A DNA stretch of 29,908 nt from a virus. The stretch covers positions 1 to 29,908 of the IMG/VR virus record IMGVR_UViG_3300008120_000326; one strand, 5' to 3'. The notes beneath the pieces are model-generated. The model worked only from the letters and a program-made list of their open reading frames with translations. It ran no database searches and was not told where the DNA came from. The position numbers were made by a program, and so were the translations under genes. Numbering within the stretch: the stretch's first letter is position 1; each line of letters starts with the position of its first letter. Positions 8,484-17,342 of the stretch are shown one piece after another.

Positions 8484-8877
8484 GTACAATAACATTGTAC
8501 GCAATAATCTAAATGAAATAGATTATACAATTGTCAGTAACATCGGTGATGACTACACTAAAGACATTATAGGCAATAAAGTTATCATGTTAATGCCCAT
8601 TGAGAGTCTAGAGGGATATACTACTAATACTGGTATAGGACTATCTAAAATGATTGAAAGCGGATTTACTGATAGCTTAAAGGTTTATACTACAATCTAT
8701 CTGTATATGCATAAACAAATAGATCCTGTTAAAGTAGCAGATATTATCAATACATTTGATAAGAACAATCTAGTAGATAATATTTGGCTCTACCCCACAT
8801 TAGAAAACTATGAAATAAGAGATAATAGTGTAGAAAACTTAGCTTGGCAGAAACTCAAACCACTCAACGTTAGCTGA
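8458..8877 (+). CDS. Small protein of unknown function
   Basis: This is a 139-aa Asn/Ile-rich protein with no recognised motif and no signal peptide. The open frame extends back to 8353, but those codons lie inside the glycosyltransferase gene. The ATG at 8458 has AAGGA only two bases ahead, so the start is uncertain. A segment MLMPIESLEGYTTNTGIGLS precedes alternating helix and strand. It ends the plus-strand operon, and its last 39 bases overlap the convergent minus-strand gene, leaving no room for a terminator. Confidence 0.55.
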   Translation: MNFIGNNCEYNNIVRNNLNEIDYTIVSNIGDDYTKDIIGNKVIMLMPIESLEGYTTNTGIGLSKMIESGFTDSLKVYTTIYLYMHKQIDPVKVADIINTFDKNNLVDNIWLYPTLENYEIRDNSVENLAWQKLKPLNVS

Positions 8878-9123
8878 ATACTCTAATAGCTTGTTTATTA
8901 TCTGACTATACTCAATAGTATTGATAACTTCATTGTAACTATCAATACTATCCCATCTACATTCATAATACTCACTAACGGGTATCATTTCATGTAATCT
9001 TAACGGGATATAGTCAGCCATTAGTTTACCTAATATGTCTTTCTCTTGCCAAGATGTATTGGGCAATATATCTTTGAATAATTCTTTGTCCCCAATATGT
9101 ATTTTAAAATAGTTCTTATACAT
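8839..9123 (-). CDS. Small protein of unknown function at the end of the minus operon
   Basis: This 94-aa acidic protein is rich in Tyr, Trp and Glu. Seen motifs are only SWQEKDILGKLM and a C-terminal WFEFLPS. The start used is the ATG at 9123, which overlaps the stop of the upstream oxygenase gene as ATGTATAA, the same junction sequence found at 14808. A GTG six bases earlier is the alternative. As the last gene after a PLP enzyme and a 2OG oxygenase it may be their partner or substrate, but nothing in the sequence proves this. Confidence 0.5.
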   Translation of the reverse strand: MYKNYFKIHIGDKELFKDILPNTSWQEKDILGKLMADYIPLRLHEMIPVSEYYECRWDSIDSYNEVINTIEYSQIINKLLEYSANVEWFEFLPS

Positions 9124-9604
9124 ATTCACACACTACTAAATGAGTACGGGTTACATTGTTACTACTGTTAAACACAGTATGTAATCTTCTTGCATTCAAT
9201 TTATATAAGTATCCGTCACTTGGTATATGGAATGCTTGATTAGTTTCTAAATCATATGCAACACAGCTAGGATCAGTAAATAACGCAATATGCCACCGTG
9301 CTTCAGTATCTCTATGCATTGTTAATAACTTAGCTGGGCCCATATTCATTATTCTAGCACGTCCAATCTTCCCTGGAATAATCTTTAATGTGTCTTCCCA
9401 TATAGTATCTTTGAATATACTATTCATATACTTGAACTCAGTATAAATCAATCGTTGCCCTGCATTTAGTACGTAATCCTCTGAGTCATCATGGTTATTC
9501 AAACATATTCTACTCTTATGTTGGGGCCAGTTCTGTACATTATTTAAATAATGTTTGCGTAAACCTTCTAGGTCTATTCTGATATCTGTCTTTTCTATTA
9601 GCAT
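9116..9604 (-). CDS. 2OG-Fe(II) oxygenase, Asp/Asn beta-hydroxylase-like
   Basis: This 162-aa protein shows the cupin-type iron triad. H97 and D99 lie in the motif MHRDTEARWHIALF, H142 in RRLHTVFN, and the 2OG-binding arginine is R153 in VTRTHLVV. The order and the spacing (about 45 residues between HxD and the distal His) fit the aspartyl/asparaginyl beta-hydroxylase family, which hydroxylates side chains of proteins or small molecules. The start ATG overlaps the stop of the upstream PLP-type gene by seven bases, so both are made together. Two further 2OG-like proteins with intact iron residues occur in the window (16059-16496 and 29180-29761). Confidence 0.78.
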   Translation of the reverse strand: MLIEKTDIRIDLEGLRKHYLNNVQNWPQHKSRICLNNHDDSEDYVLNAGQRLIYTEFKYMNSIFKDTIWEDTLKIIPGKIGRARIMNMGPAKLLTMHRDTEARWHIALFTDPSCVAYDLETNQAFHIPSDGYLYKLNARRLHTVFNSSNNVTRTHLVVCEYV

Positions 9605-10452
9605 AATTTGTCAAATAAATGTGTGATTCTAACTTTCTTATCAGGATTGTCTGTATTAGTATCAATACCCAAATGTAAACAATCTGATGTAGCCACGTTT
9701 AATAATTTGCAGGCTTCTTCCTGCACAGATTTATACTTCTCTGTAAAGTAATCTATATTGTATTTACTCATTAACTCACGTGCAATCTGGCAAGAATATA
9801 GATTTAAATAAGCATACTTATGATATATGTCATACTCCGGAATGAATTTATCTGTAAACATAATCCCAATCCTAGAATATCTTAATCCAAACCCTTTACT
9901 AAAACTGAATACAAAACTTTCAACGTTAGATAATTTATTAAAGTCTAATGTAATAGGGAACATATTAGTACCTAAGAATACGCTGTCCAGTGTGATTTTA
10001 CTAGTAGATTCAGTTAATAGTTTCTCTATATCAACATCCCTGTTCCCGTTTAAACTGAACGGATAACTAACTATCACTAACTTATCTGAATCCTTACCCA
10101 TAGTATCAAATGAATCATGCTGGGTAAATTTCATATTATGTAAGTCTAATAGTGTTCTATATGCTACATATTCATGCTTATGTAATTCTATGTGACGGTC
10201 TTCAAACTTAACTAAATCATCAATATACTGACTGCCACCATATAATACATAAACATACTTGAAACGTTCTAAGCCACGGATTATAGTACTATTACCATTT
10301 TGCAACCAATTAAGACATTCAGTACGGTAGTTGTTTAATATGTCATGGCGGGTATCCCAATGAGGTAACTCTATGTTATTTTTAAATAACTCAGATATTT
10401 CGGGGAATACGTATGGGACTAATGCATTCTCAGTTGGTGTATACTTTTGCAT
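9598..10452 (-). CDS. PLP-dependent aminotransferase-like protein, fold type I
   Basis: This 284-aa protein resembles the large domain of aspartate-aminotransferase-fold enzymes. LVIVSYPFSLNG (125-136) stands where family members have the Asn-Pro motif. D156 in TLDSVFLGT would contact the pyridine nitrogen. SFSKGFGLRYSRIG (183-196) is the typical PLP-lysine segment, with K186 as the Schiff-base lysine and R194 near the phosphate site. At 284 residues it is shorter than the usual 350-400 and lacks most of the C-terminal small domain, so its reaction is uncertain. It starts an operon directly under two late-promoter motifs, with no ribosome site. Confidence 0.68.
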   Translation of the reverse strand: MQKYTPTENALVPYVFPEISELFKNNIELPHWDTRHDILNNYRTECLNWLQNGNSTIIRGLERFKYVYVLYGGSQYIDDLVKFEDRHIELHKHEYVAYRTLLDLHNMKFTQHDSFDTMGKDSDKLVIVSYPFSLNGNRDVDIEKLLTESTSKITLDSVFLGTNMFPITLDFNKLSNVESFVFSFSKGFGLRYSRIGIMFTDKFIPEYDIYHKYAYLNLYSCQIARELMSKYNIDYFTEKYKSVQEEACKLLNVATSDCLHLGIDTNTDNPDKKVRITHLFDKLC

Positions 10453-10460
10453 TGGGTGCT

Positions 10461-10468
10461 TATTTATG
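10461..10468 (-). promoter_or_regulatory. Late promoter motif CATAAATA, minus strand
   Basis: On the minus strand CATAAATA ends eight bases before the ATG at 10452. A second match, GATAAATA, lies at 10476-10483 on the same strand. In T4-like phages transcription starts about six bases after this element, so the message would begin at or next to the start codon. No ribosome site fits in between. Confidence 0.6.
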
Positions 10469-10469
10469 A

Positions 10470-10477
10470 ACTAAATA
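10470..10477 (+). promoter_or_regulatory. Variant late promoter motif ACTAAATA, plus strand
   Basis: ACTAAATA is followed by eight bases and the ATG at 10486. It differs from NATAAATA by one base. The same octamer stands 4 and 7 bases before the starts at 23805 and 23951, which supports it as a working variant. Confidence 0.45.
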
Positions 10478-10485
10478 TTTATCTC

Positions 10486-11367
10486 ATGCTAGATTACCAT
10501 CTATATTTAAACAATAAACAAAACATATACACTGCCCAAAGCCTAGTGCATTATGGTATATTGTTACAGAACGACAAAATTAACACAGTTAAGCCCAATA
10601 TTGGGACATATACTAAACCCTATTATCTGATAGATGAGGGTATAATTTGTCACCCAGACTTAAACAATAAGATACGTAAACTACCCAACGTGGAAGTATA
10701 TAAGAATGGTAAACTTGTATTAAAAAAATCAACCGATAATACAGTTATAACAACATTCACTGATAACGTATACGACCTCTATAATACAACAGACCGTAAT
10801 ATTATTACGGATATCATTAACACATACGAGAATGATAGGAAAGTGTACGCTATAAACACAGAACCATTGCCCATCATTACCGATACTGTGGCACTTGCAG
10901 GACTTAGTAGTGGGTCACATTTAGCACAATTAGCATATGAAAACATGCTGGAAAGTGTTATCTATTATGACTACAGTAATGATAGCTTAAGCTTCCAACA
11001 AGAGTTATTACATTCAAACAACCGATATGACACATATGTCAAGTATCTAGGACTATTGACAACAGGGTTTAATCCTGCTACAATAGACGATATTAATGGT
11101 ATTGACTTTATTAAACTAAACACGTACTATGATTATCTTAGAACAATTAATGTCGGATTCGAGCTAATTGATATGCGGAATACAAAAGATATAAAACGTT
11201 TATTAGATGTTATTCCAAACGGCTCAACACTCTGGATCAGCAATGTATATCATTATATCACATCATTAAATGATTACAGTAAAGAACGCTACATATTAAT
11301 AGATGAACTATGTATAACAAAGAACATAACACTATTACCATACACAAGGATATATTATGAAAGCTAG
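10486..11367 (+). CDS. Rossmann-like protein, possibly a methyltransferase
   Basis: This 293-aa protein has no firm family. Residues 132-170 look like the first half of a Rossmann or class I methyltransferase fold. A strand leads into AGLSSGSHLAQLAYENM, in the position of a glycine-rich loop, and a second strand ends in an acidic VIYYDYSNDSLSFQ, where SAM enzymes carry their ribose-binding acid. The first 120 residues are Asn/Tyr-rich and unassigned. The ATG at 10486 is preferred over an in-frame ATG at 10447, because the latter would run through the divergent promoter region and add 13 unconvincing residues. Its stop overlaps the next gene, which begins after an AAGGA site. Confidence 0.5.
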   Translation: MLDYHLYLNNKQNIYTAQSLVHYGILLQNDKINTVKPNIGTYTKPYYLIDEGIICHPDLNNKIRKLPNVEVYKNGKLVLKKSTDNTVITTFTDNVYDLYNTTDRNIITDIINTYENDRKVYAINTEPLPIITDTVALAGLSSGSHLAQLAYENMLESVIYYDYSNDSLSFQQELLHSNNRYDTYVKYLGLLTTGFNPATIDDINGIDFIKLNTYYDYLRTINVGFELIDMRNTKDIKRLLDVIPNGSTLWISNVYHYITSLNDYSKERYILIDELCITKNITLLPYTRIYYES

Positions 11368-11953
11368 AATAACGTGTGACGAATCACATCCGTTAGGACA
11401 ACGATTTAGTACACTATTTGATTTAACTTATTACAGTAGACGCAATGGGTTTGACCTACACGGCGATATAACTAATTTCTTACTAGATACACCAAACTAT
11501 GATTATACAATTAACTTCACTAGGGCCATGCAGTTTGGACAAGTGAAACTGTTAGCTAATTTAGATAAACATTGCTATCATAATAAGATACAGCACAAGG
11601 TTATTAATATAGGAAGCTATGTTAATACGTTATTATTGAACAATCCCTACAGTAGTTATGATGTAGAGAAAGCTAGTTTAAAGTTTACACATAGAAAAAT
11701 AGCGTTTGCACGTATGTTCCATAACAATTACCTAGACAGTTATATGATTAATTTAGGGCATTTACAAGAGATTAGCGTTGATATACATAAGCATTACGAA
11801 CACTTAAATACATTAGCATTAGATGATGTTATAAAGAATGTTAAGTTTATGATTGACAAACCTTATATTAAAGAACTTAGTGTACAATACAAACAGCCGG
11901 GTAATCATAGAATCAATGATGGTATCGGCACAATATTACCAGGACTATATTAA
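11357..11953 (+). CDS. Short-chain dehydrogenase/reductase-like protein
   Basis: This 198-aa protein follows the SDR plan from the middle onward. It has an INFTRAMQFGQ segment in place of the NNAG motif, a strand with the catalytic-type serine in VINIGSYVN (S87), and Y101-x-x-x-K105 in SYDVEKASL, the YxxxK active-site pair. The N-terminal nucleotide loop is poorly matched (SHPLGQRFSTLF replaces TGxxxGIG) and the protein is about 50 residues short, so cofactor use needs proof. It starts at an ATG after AAGGA and its stop overlaps the radical SAM gene start (TAATG). Confidence 0.6.
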   Translation: MKARITCDESHPLGQRFSTLFDLTYYSRRNGFDLHGDITNFLLDTPNYDYTINFTRAMQFGQVKLLANLDKHCYHNKIQHKVINIGSYVNTLLLNNPYSSYDVEKASLKFTHRKIAFARMFHNNYLDSYMINLGHLQEISVDIHKHYEHLNTLALDDVIKNVKFMIDKPYIKELSVQYKQPGNHRINDGIGTILPGLY

Positions 11954-13359
11954 TGACATATTGGATTCAACCAGAAGATTCCCCAGTTGGAAACTTTCAA
12001 CAACAGATTAAAAATCAAGCAAAAGTAGATACATTCTGTGTATTACCCTGGATACACTTTGCTACACGTCCTAACGGTGATATGCGTCTATGCTGTAGTA
12101 GTAATGCTAGTGGCGCAGGTGGTGACCATACTATAGGATTAGTTAAGAATGAGAGTGGACAGCCAGCTAACTTCGGTCGTGAAACACCCATGAGTGCTTG
12201 GAATAATGAATACATGCGTAGTGTTAGAACTACGATGCTTGATGGTAAGATACCTAAAAGCTGTACTAAATGCTTTAATGAAGAATCACAAGGTGTTAGT
12301 AGTAAAAGGTTATGGGAAACATACACGTGGATGCAAGAAGATATAGATGTAGAAGAACTAATTAAACAAACACAAGAAGACGGAACCATCCCCGAAGAAT
12401 TAGTGTACTTAGACTTACGATTAGGACATACTTGTCAATTAAAATGCGTTATGTGTAGCCCACATGATAGTAGTAAGTGGGTTACAGAGTATAAGAAGGT
12501 TATCAATCTATATAAGAATGATGAATTAAAACGGCAAATGGGTTGGGATGAGCAATCATTTAATAATTATTGGCATGAGAACCCAGATTTTTGGGCTGAA
12601 ATGTACAAGCAAATACCTAACTTAAAACAAGTATATTTTGCCGGTGGCGAGCCATTAATGATTAAAGAACATAAGATGTTTATTGAAGAAATCATTAGAC
12701 AGGGATACCAGGATCGTATACTATTAAGATACAATAGCAATGGACTATTAGTAGATGATGATATTATAGACTTATGGAAACACTTTAAGAAAGTAAAGTT
12801 TGGCTTTAGTTTAGATGGTACTGACCAACGTAACTACTATATACGTTATCCTAGTGACTGGGCTACAGTTGAAAAGAACTTACATAAGTTAGACAATACA
12901 CCGGACAACATTGAAGTAAGTATTGCTACCGCTATACAAGTATTAAACATTAAACATTTACCTGAATTTATTAAATGGAAAGTCAATAGTAAGTTTAGAA
13001 AGGTTAATTTAGGATATGGTCCAGGAAATACTCAGTACGGTGGCGGATTAATTAACTTTCATCTACTGTATATTCCTACATATCTTAGCTTACGTGTGTT
13101 ACCTGAAGTAGATAAGCAAGAAGTACATCAATTGTTTAGTGAGTTGAAAGACTGGCTATGGAATAATTATACACAATCAGATGAGTTCTGGCATAAGAAT
13201 CCATATGGTTGGAAACGATATGAAGCTGTATTAAAGTTTATGGACGGCAGTGATGATACCCATCTATTGCCCGCGTTCAGTGAATATATAAGTCACATTG
13301 ATAGTCAGCGTAAGCTTAACCTTAAAGAAACTTTTCCCGAATTAAGTCACTTACTGTAA
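11953..13359 (+). CDS. Radical SAM protein with N-terminal SPASM/twitch-like Cys region (1 of 2)
   Basis: This 468-aa protein has two parts. Residues 25-120 hold a Cys-rich half-domain with C29, C47-C48, C104 and C107, plus PNGDMRLCC and SAWNNEYMRSVR. These match the auxiliary iron-sulfur module of twitch/SPASM proteins, placed N-terminally. The radical SAM core follows, with CQLKCVMC (C161, C165, C168) binding the cluster that cleaves SAM, GGEP at 231-234, and SLDG further on. Such proteins often modify peptides or small molecules; the substrate here is unknown. It is coupled to the SDR-like gene and shares its full layout with the gene at 14801-16069. Its last 38 bases overlap the convergent SGNH gene. 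Confidence 0.9.
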   Translation: MTYWIQPEDSPVGNFQQQIKNQAKVDTFCVLPWIHFATRPNGDMRLCCSSNASGAGGDHTIGLVKNESGQPANFGRETPMSAWNNEYMRSVRTTMLDGKIPKSCTKCFNEESQGVSSKRLWETYTWMQEDIDVEELIKQTQEDGTIPEELVYLDLRLGHTCQLKCVMCSPHDSSKWVTEYKKVINLYKNDELKRQMGWDEQSFNNYWHENPDFWAEMYKQIPNLKQVYFAGGEPLMIKEHKMFIEEIIRQGYQDRILLRYNSNGLLVDDDIIDLWKHFKKVKFGFSLDGTDQRNYYIRYPSDWATVEKNLHKLDNTPDNIEVSIATAIQVLNIKHLPEFIKWKVNSKFRKVNLGYGPGNTQYGGGLINFHLLYIPTYLSLRVLPEVDKQEVHQLFSELKDWLWNNYTQSDEFWHKNPYGWKRYEAVLKFMDGSDDTHLLPAFSEYISHIDSQRKLNLKETFPELSHLL

Positions 13360-13903
13360 GAGAAAACAGTTCATGCGTTTTGGGGCCCGGATGACTATTA
13401 TCTAATCCATAGTCTACTGGGTCAACCTTACTCACATCGAAGTCAAAAACATTGTTGATAAACGTACACTTATCCATTGCTAAAGGTAACTCTGTGCTGT
13501 TATCAGCTTTAAAGTGTATATGTTTCATGTTTAGTGAGTTTAGGTGTAGTTTAGCATGATGTATATTGATTAGTGTTTTAACGCTATAATCATAGGGTTC
13601 TGCGAATTCAACCCACGGTCTTTCAATGCCACCCTTATCCCATGGTCCAAACAATTCGCTAGTACCATCAATTTGTAAACGCATCTCTCTAGTAACATAC
13701 GTCCACATGATTACTACAATATCGTCTGGGTTAAACTTATAGTTCAGAATATTGTACAATATTTTATGATTGCTAACGCCACGTTGTCCTTGATTATCAC
13801 AGGGAATATTAAGATGTTTACTAGTTAAATAGGGCCATGCTGATTTATTGTCAGGTAAGCTGTCACCATATGTTAAGCTACATCCAAATGTTACTAATCT
13901 CAT
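13322..13903 (-). CDS. SGNH/GDSL-type hydrolase
   Basis: This 193-aa protein begins MRLVTFGCSLTYGDS, the block I signature of SGNH hydrolases, with S9 as nucleophile. It ends with the block V pair D168 and H171 in DNSHPGPKTHE. The intervening NQGQRGVSNHKI (block II Gly) and a central strand also fit. These enzymes remove acyl or acetyl groups from sugars, lipids or peptides. I use the ATG at 13903, which overlaps the stop of the upstream radical SAM gene as ATGA; codons further upstream belong to that gene. It is the last gene of an eight-gene minus-strand operon. Confidence 0.82.
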   Translation of the reverse strand: MRLVTFGCSLTYGDSLPDNKSAWPYLTSKHLNIPCDNQGQRGVSNHKILYNILNYKFNPDDIVVIMWTYVTREMRLQIDGTSELFGPWDKGGIERPWVEFAEPYDYSVKTLINIHHAKLHLNSLNMKHIHFKADNSTELPLAMDKCTFINNVFDFDVSKVDPVDYGLDNSHPGPKTHELFSLTVSDLIREKFL

Positions 13904-14808
13904 AATAATTCTTTCGTTAATGGTATATCTGCGGCGCAAGTACAGAAGTTTCTATCACATACAATTGGCTCTACGGGAAGAGTAAAATCACTAGAGTAGA
14001 TATTACCCAAGCTTCCACCAACACGGCATGTAGCACGATGTACCTCACCGTCCCAATTAATCATTAAACTCTCAAGTCCCGCATTGCAAGTCCAACCCTT
14101 ATACTTGTTTAGATGCAATTTAATCACATCATTAGCATGATAGGTCTTGCTATTATCTATTCTTACATTGGGCATAACTGTGCTAGCTTTTTTTAATATC
14201 CAATCTAAGTCTTTTTGGTCATAGCGTAAATCGTCAAAGATATCATGGTCTATATTATCACTCCAACGAACTCTACGTATATTATATGGAATATGGTAGA
14301 AATCTAATCTTTCTACGGTTTCTTTAACTTGAGCCATATAGTTATGGTGCGCCATGACATGTACTAAACAGTGTTTCTGATAGTCTTTCTCATCACTGTC
14401 ACTGGCTATTGTTTTGATAATAGTGTCTAAACAACGTTCCCATTCATATTCAAAGTGCAAACTAAACACTAATTGGTTAAGTTTTAATTGCTTATAGTAC
14501 AAAGGTTTCCGTGTAGCATTAGTAGTAACACTAATAAACTTTACATCTTTACTATTACAGTACTCTATTAATTCTTCAAACTTAGGATGTACAGTAGGTT
14601 CACCACCAGTAAAGCTAATACGTAATGGCTTATTGATAGACAACAGTTTATCTACCGTACTCTTTAATAGTTCAATATCAGTGTGTGGGCTGGTGTTATC
14701 GTGTATAATGCTTGGGCAATAGCTACAATCGTAGTTACAGCGTTTACCTAAATTCCATTCAATCTTAACGCTATTTTCGTGTCCCCAAATACCCTGTACC
14801 TTATACAT
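13900..14808 (-). CDS. Radical SAM protein with C-terminal Cys cluster (1 of 2)
   Basis: This 302-aa radical SAM enzyme has CNYDCSYC (C24, C28, C31) and GGEP at 68-71. The C-terminal third contains C241 in GWTCNAG, C261, C284, C289 and C291, enough for an auxiliary iron-sulfur cluster as in SPASM proteins. It is a clear paralogue of the gene at 21433-22410, which shares CNYSCSYC, the SGGEPT region and a GWxCNxG motif before its C-terminal cysteines. The ATG at 14808 overlaps the upstream stop as ATGTATAA and has GGAG ten bases ahead; an upstream in-frame start would lie deeper in the neighbouring gene. The substrate is unknown. Confidence 0.9.
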   Translation of the reverse strand: MYKVQGIWGHENSVKIEWNLGKRCNYDCSYCPSIIHDNTSPHTDIELLKSTVDKLLSINKPLRISFTGGEPTVHPKFEELIEYCNSKDVKFISVTTNATRKPLYYKQLKLNQLVFSLHFEYEWERCLDTIIKTIASDSDEKDYQKHCLVHVMAHHNYMAQVKETVERLDFYHIPYNIRRVRWSDNIDHDIFDDLRYDQKDLDWILKKASTVMPNVRIDNSKTYHANDVIKLHLNKYKGWTCNAGLESLMINWDGEVHRATCRVGGSLGNIYSSDFTLPVEPIVCDRNFCTCAADIPLTKELL

Positions 14809-16069
14809 ATGGTTTAAACTCCGGTACAACTTCTAATAGTGTTTTGCACTTTCTACTGTCATCTAATCTACGATTAAACTCTATGTAATCACTCCACAAA
14901 TTGTTTTGGTCAACAGCTTTTAAGTAGTTGATATTGTCATTGATTTGTTGTAATGTAATGCCACGACTGTATGCACTAAAGTCAATGTTCTTAATTGTAT
15001 CAATATTATTATACAAATTAGTTAATCGTTCAATACATAAGTCTTTTAATGGTTGGGGTAATACTTGTGCAGATAGTAGTTTAGGATAGCTAACACGATG
15101 ACTGTAGAAGTATATACCTAAGTCATCTAAGAAATATCTGATACAATCAGCCATTTGTAACATATTGCCCGCTTGTGCAGTAAATGCCCCCACGATTCTA
15201 CTGATATTAGGTAATTTTTTAATCTCTTGTACATTTCTAACAACTTCACTAAAGTCACCGTTACCTCTAATATGTTCATATACATCATGTATTCCGTCTA
15301 TAGATACGTTAACCGCAACACTACGGAAGTGAGGCCAGTAGTCAAAGATTGTTCTATTCTTACTAATACCCAATGTTGTACCGTTTGTAGCATATTTGAT
15401 TTCAATATTTTTAGCGTAGGGCTTAAGCATATCTAGTATCTTATAGTGTTGAGGATCCATTAAGGGTTCACCACCAGCAAACTCTACACGTTTAAAGTGT
15501 GGGATTAGTTTCTCAAAGCTATTCCACCAATTGTCACTATCATCAAACGGACCTATATATTGTCCGGGCTTATCCACTAACTTCTCTACCGTAGGAACTA
15601 AGTAATTGTTTTCTTTCTTATAGAATTCAACGATACTATTCCAGTCTTGCCAGCTTGTACTATCTAGTGGGTTACACATTCTACAGCGTAAATTGCACAG
15701 ATTGTTTAGTTTAATCTCCATTGTAGGGAATTCAAAGGGCATTGAATAGTCATCATTTAATTGATTTAATTGATTTGGATACAATACAATTCTGCTCTCA
15801 GGGAGTCTGGGTTGTATATGTCGTTGTCGCAAGCTTTCAACACCCTGATCTTCTAAGTCAAAGCAGGGTGTACATACGTCAGGGCGTTCGTCATTTAGTA
15901 TTTGCTTACGTACACTAAGCATCTTATCATTGTTCCATGCGGATTCTAATGATTCGTTTTGAATCCATCCGATAGGCAGACTGCGACAGCATATCTTAAT
16001 TGCCCCGTCTTCTCTTGTAGCTAAACCCGTAAATGGGTGCATACAGAATGTTTTACTTTTATCCGACAT
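14801..16069 (-). CDS. Radical SAM protein with N-terminal SPASM/twitch-like Cys region (2 of 2)
   Basis: This 422-aa protein is laid out like the one at 11953. An N-terminal Cys module comes first (C9, C27-C28, C66, C69, with SAWNNDKMLSVR), then the radical SAM core CNLRCRMC (C125, C129, C132), AGGEP at 198-202 and SIDG. The two proteins share the FCxxPFxxxAT-like opening, the WNN motif and the CxxC near residue 66. They are therefore duplicated family members that now sit in oppositely oriented operons. Its start overlaps the stop of the small 2OG-type gene by 11 bases, and its end overlaps the next radical SAM gene. Confidence 0.9.
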   Translation of the reverse strand: MSDKSKTFCMHPFTGLATREDGAIKICCRSLPIGWIQNESLESAWNNDKMLSVRKQILNDERPDVCTPCFDLEDQGVESLRQRHIQPRLPESRIVLYPNQLNQLNDDYSMPFEFPTMEIKLNNLCNLRCRMCNPLDSTSWQDWNSIVEFYKKENNYLVPTVEKLVDKPGQYIGPFDDSDNWWNSFEKLIPHFKRVEFAGGEPLMDPQHYKILDMLKPYAKNIEIKYATNGTTLGISKNRTIFDYWPHFRSVAVNVSIDGIHDVYEHIRGNGDFSEVVRNVQEIKKLPNISRIVGAFTAQAGNMLQMADCIRYFLDDLGIYFYSHRVSYPKLLSAQVLPQPLKDLCIERLTNLYNNIDTIKNIDFSAYSRGITLQQINDNINYLKAVDQNNLWSDYIEFNRRLDDSRKCKTLLEVVPEFKPYV

Positions 16070-16496
16070 ATTTAATATATAAGTTTGTTTTATCTTTTAG
16101 GTACTCTACTACATCATTATACACTAATTCAAAGTCTAATGCTAGAAAACTAAAGCCCTTTATTCCATTGATCCCATGCAATATTGACGTATCTAATACA
16201 AATGGTTTGTCAATAATTACCGAATTGTTACCATATAATAGTGTTGTATTGTCCGTATCTATGGGTAAAATGATTGTACTATTGCGTCCCTCGTCGGTAT
16301 GCATAGGTAGTGTGTCACTTTGCGTAACACCATAGCAGGAATACTTATAGTCAATGTTAGTTTCAAAACGATTTTTACTAACATTATATTCTAATAGATC
16401 ACCGTTGCTATATGATACAGGGGTAGTGTTATGTTGTATATGGTCTAACCCTAAATTCAAGTTAGATTTATCGTATATAATATCAACTACCTGCAT
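16059..16496 (-). CDS. Small 2OG-Fe(II) oxygenase-like protein
   Basis: This 145-aa protein has the core of a double-stranded beta-helix oxygenase. LPMHTDEGRNSTIILPID gives H66 and D68, then PFVLDTSILHGI places H107 about 40 residues later. The 2OG-anchoring arginine that usually follows is not obvious (K113 is nearest), so the co-substrate may differ or the site may be altered. The ATG at 16496 has AAGGT a few bases upstream and overlaps the preceding 60-aa gene by 14 bases. It lies directly before the two radical SAM genes, which suggests that it acts in the same pathway. Confidence 0.62.
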   Translation of the reverse strand: MQVVDIIYDKSNLNLGLDHIQHNTTPVSYSNGDLLEYNVSKNRFETNIDYKYSCYGVTQSDTLPMHTDEGRNSTIILPIDTDNTTLLYGNNSVIIDKPFVLDTSILHGINGIKGFSFLALDFELVYNDVVEYLKDKTNLYIKYVG

Positions 16497-16665
16497 TGTT
16501 TACCTTAAGTGTTTTACTGTCGTATTCAATAACTAGATTGTAGGGACTGTCTTCCCAATCTAAGTACACATCAGTTATTAGATTTAACCATTGTCCGAAT
16601 ATTTGAGTAGTTAATAGTAACTCAGTATCTTTGTACACGTGTACTGTAGCTATTCTATCGTCCAT
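16483..16665 (-). CDS. 60-aa protein of unknown function
   Basis: This is a short acidic protein (about ten Asp/Glu residues) with two Trp and three Tyr and alternating strand-like segments: ATVHVYKD, ELLLTTQIF and NLVIEYDSKTLKV. That pattern reads as a small beta-rich domain. The frame is held between overlapping genes on both sides (16 and 14 bases), as expected for a real operon member. It could be a partner or a substrate of the neighbouring oxygenase and radical SAM enzymes. There is no Cys and no obvious leader/core split, so a RiPP precursor role is only a possibility. Confidence 0.55.
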   Translation of the reverse strand: MDDRIATVHVYKDTELLLTTQIFGQWLNLITDVYLDWEDSPYNLVIEYDSKTLKVNNAGS

Positions 16666-17342
16666 GTGTTTTCAATATGTTGTTTTAAATACTCTGTATC
16701 AAGTTTGATACCGTTATTGTTGCAGTAATTAATCTGATACAATAAGTTATTGCTATTATCTAACATGTATTTATTTTTAGGGTGATGCCACTTTTTAAAA
16801 TCAAAGTAGAAATAGCCTATATCATCACGCAATCGTTTTGTTGGTAGTATAAAGACGCTGGGTAATCCTGTTTTAAACACACTATCAACCTCAAACAGTG
16901 CTTTAAACAATGGTACAGTTGAGTCAATAAACTCTATGAAGTAATCATTATTCACCCTATTGTTTACTATATCTAAATGGTAATCAATTCCTATCTGATT
17001 GTTTGGGCGTTGAACTACGGTGTATAAGTATTGTTTGTCATTGATTATAACAGTCTCAGAATGTCGTGGTATTTCTATCCTATAGTTGTATTTCTCTGTT
17101 AATCTATATAACAGTTTGTGCTTATCAAAGTCGTCATTACGGTACAAACAGCTTAGTTTATATACAAAGCCTGTTGCTTTATCTATATAGCAACTGGTAT
17201 ATTCGTTATTAACGGTATATCCTGTATCATTATGACTCCATGTATATTTGCTATCATAACTATATGGTAGTGGTATATTGTGAAATTGTTTCACATTCTC
17301 ATACTTGTAATTCTCTATCAGATTAGAAAGATAGTCTAACAT
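16650..17342 (-). CDS. Unknown protein, faint kinase-like features
   Basis: This is a 230-aa Tyr/Asn-rich soluble protein. Residues 50-115 recall the N-lobe of small-molecule or protein kinases: GFVYKLSCLYRN, a helix with DKHKLLYRL, then QYLYTVVQRP as a possible hinge. Later, DDIGYFYFDFKKW might stand for the metal-binding DFx region. No catalytic HxD loop is visible, so it may be a pseudokinase or unrelated. It is overlapped by 20 bases at its start and 16 at its end by its neighbours, in the middle of the eight-gene operon that begins with the adenylating enzyme. Confidence 0.45.
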   Translation of the reverse strand: MLDYLSNLIENYKYENVKQFHNIPLPYSYDSKYTWSHNDTGYTVNNEYTSCYIDKATGFVYKLSCLYRNDDFDKHKLLYRLTEKYNYRIEIPRHSETVIINDKQYLYTVVQRPNNQIGIDYHLDIVNNRVNNDYFIEFIDSTVPLFKALFEVDSVFKTGLPSVFILPTKRLRDDIGYFYFDFKKWHHPKNKYMLDNSNNLLYQINYCNNNGIKLDTEYLKQHIENTWTIE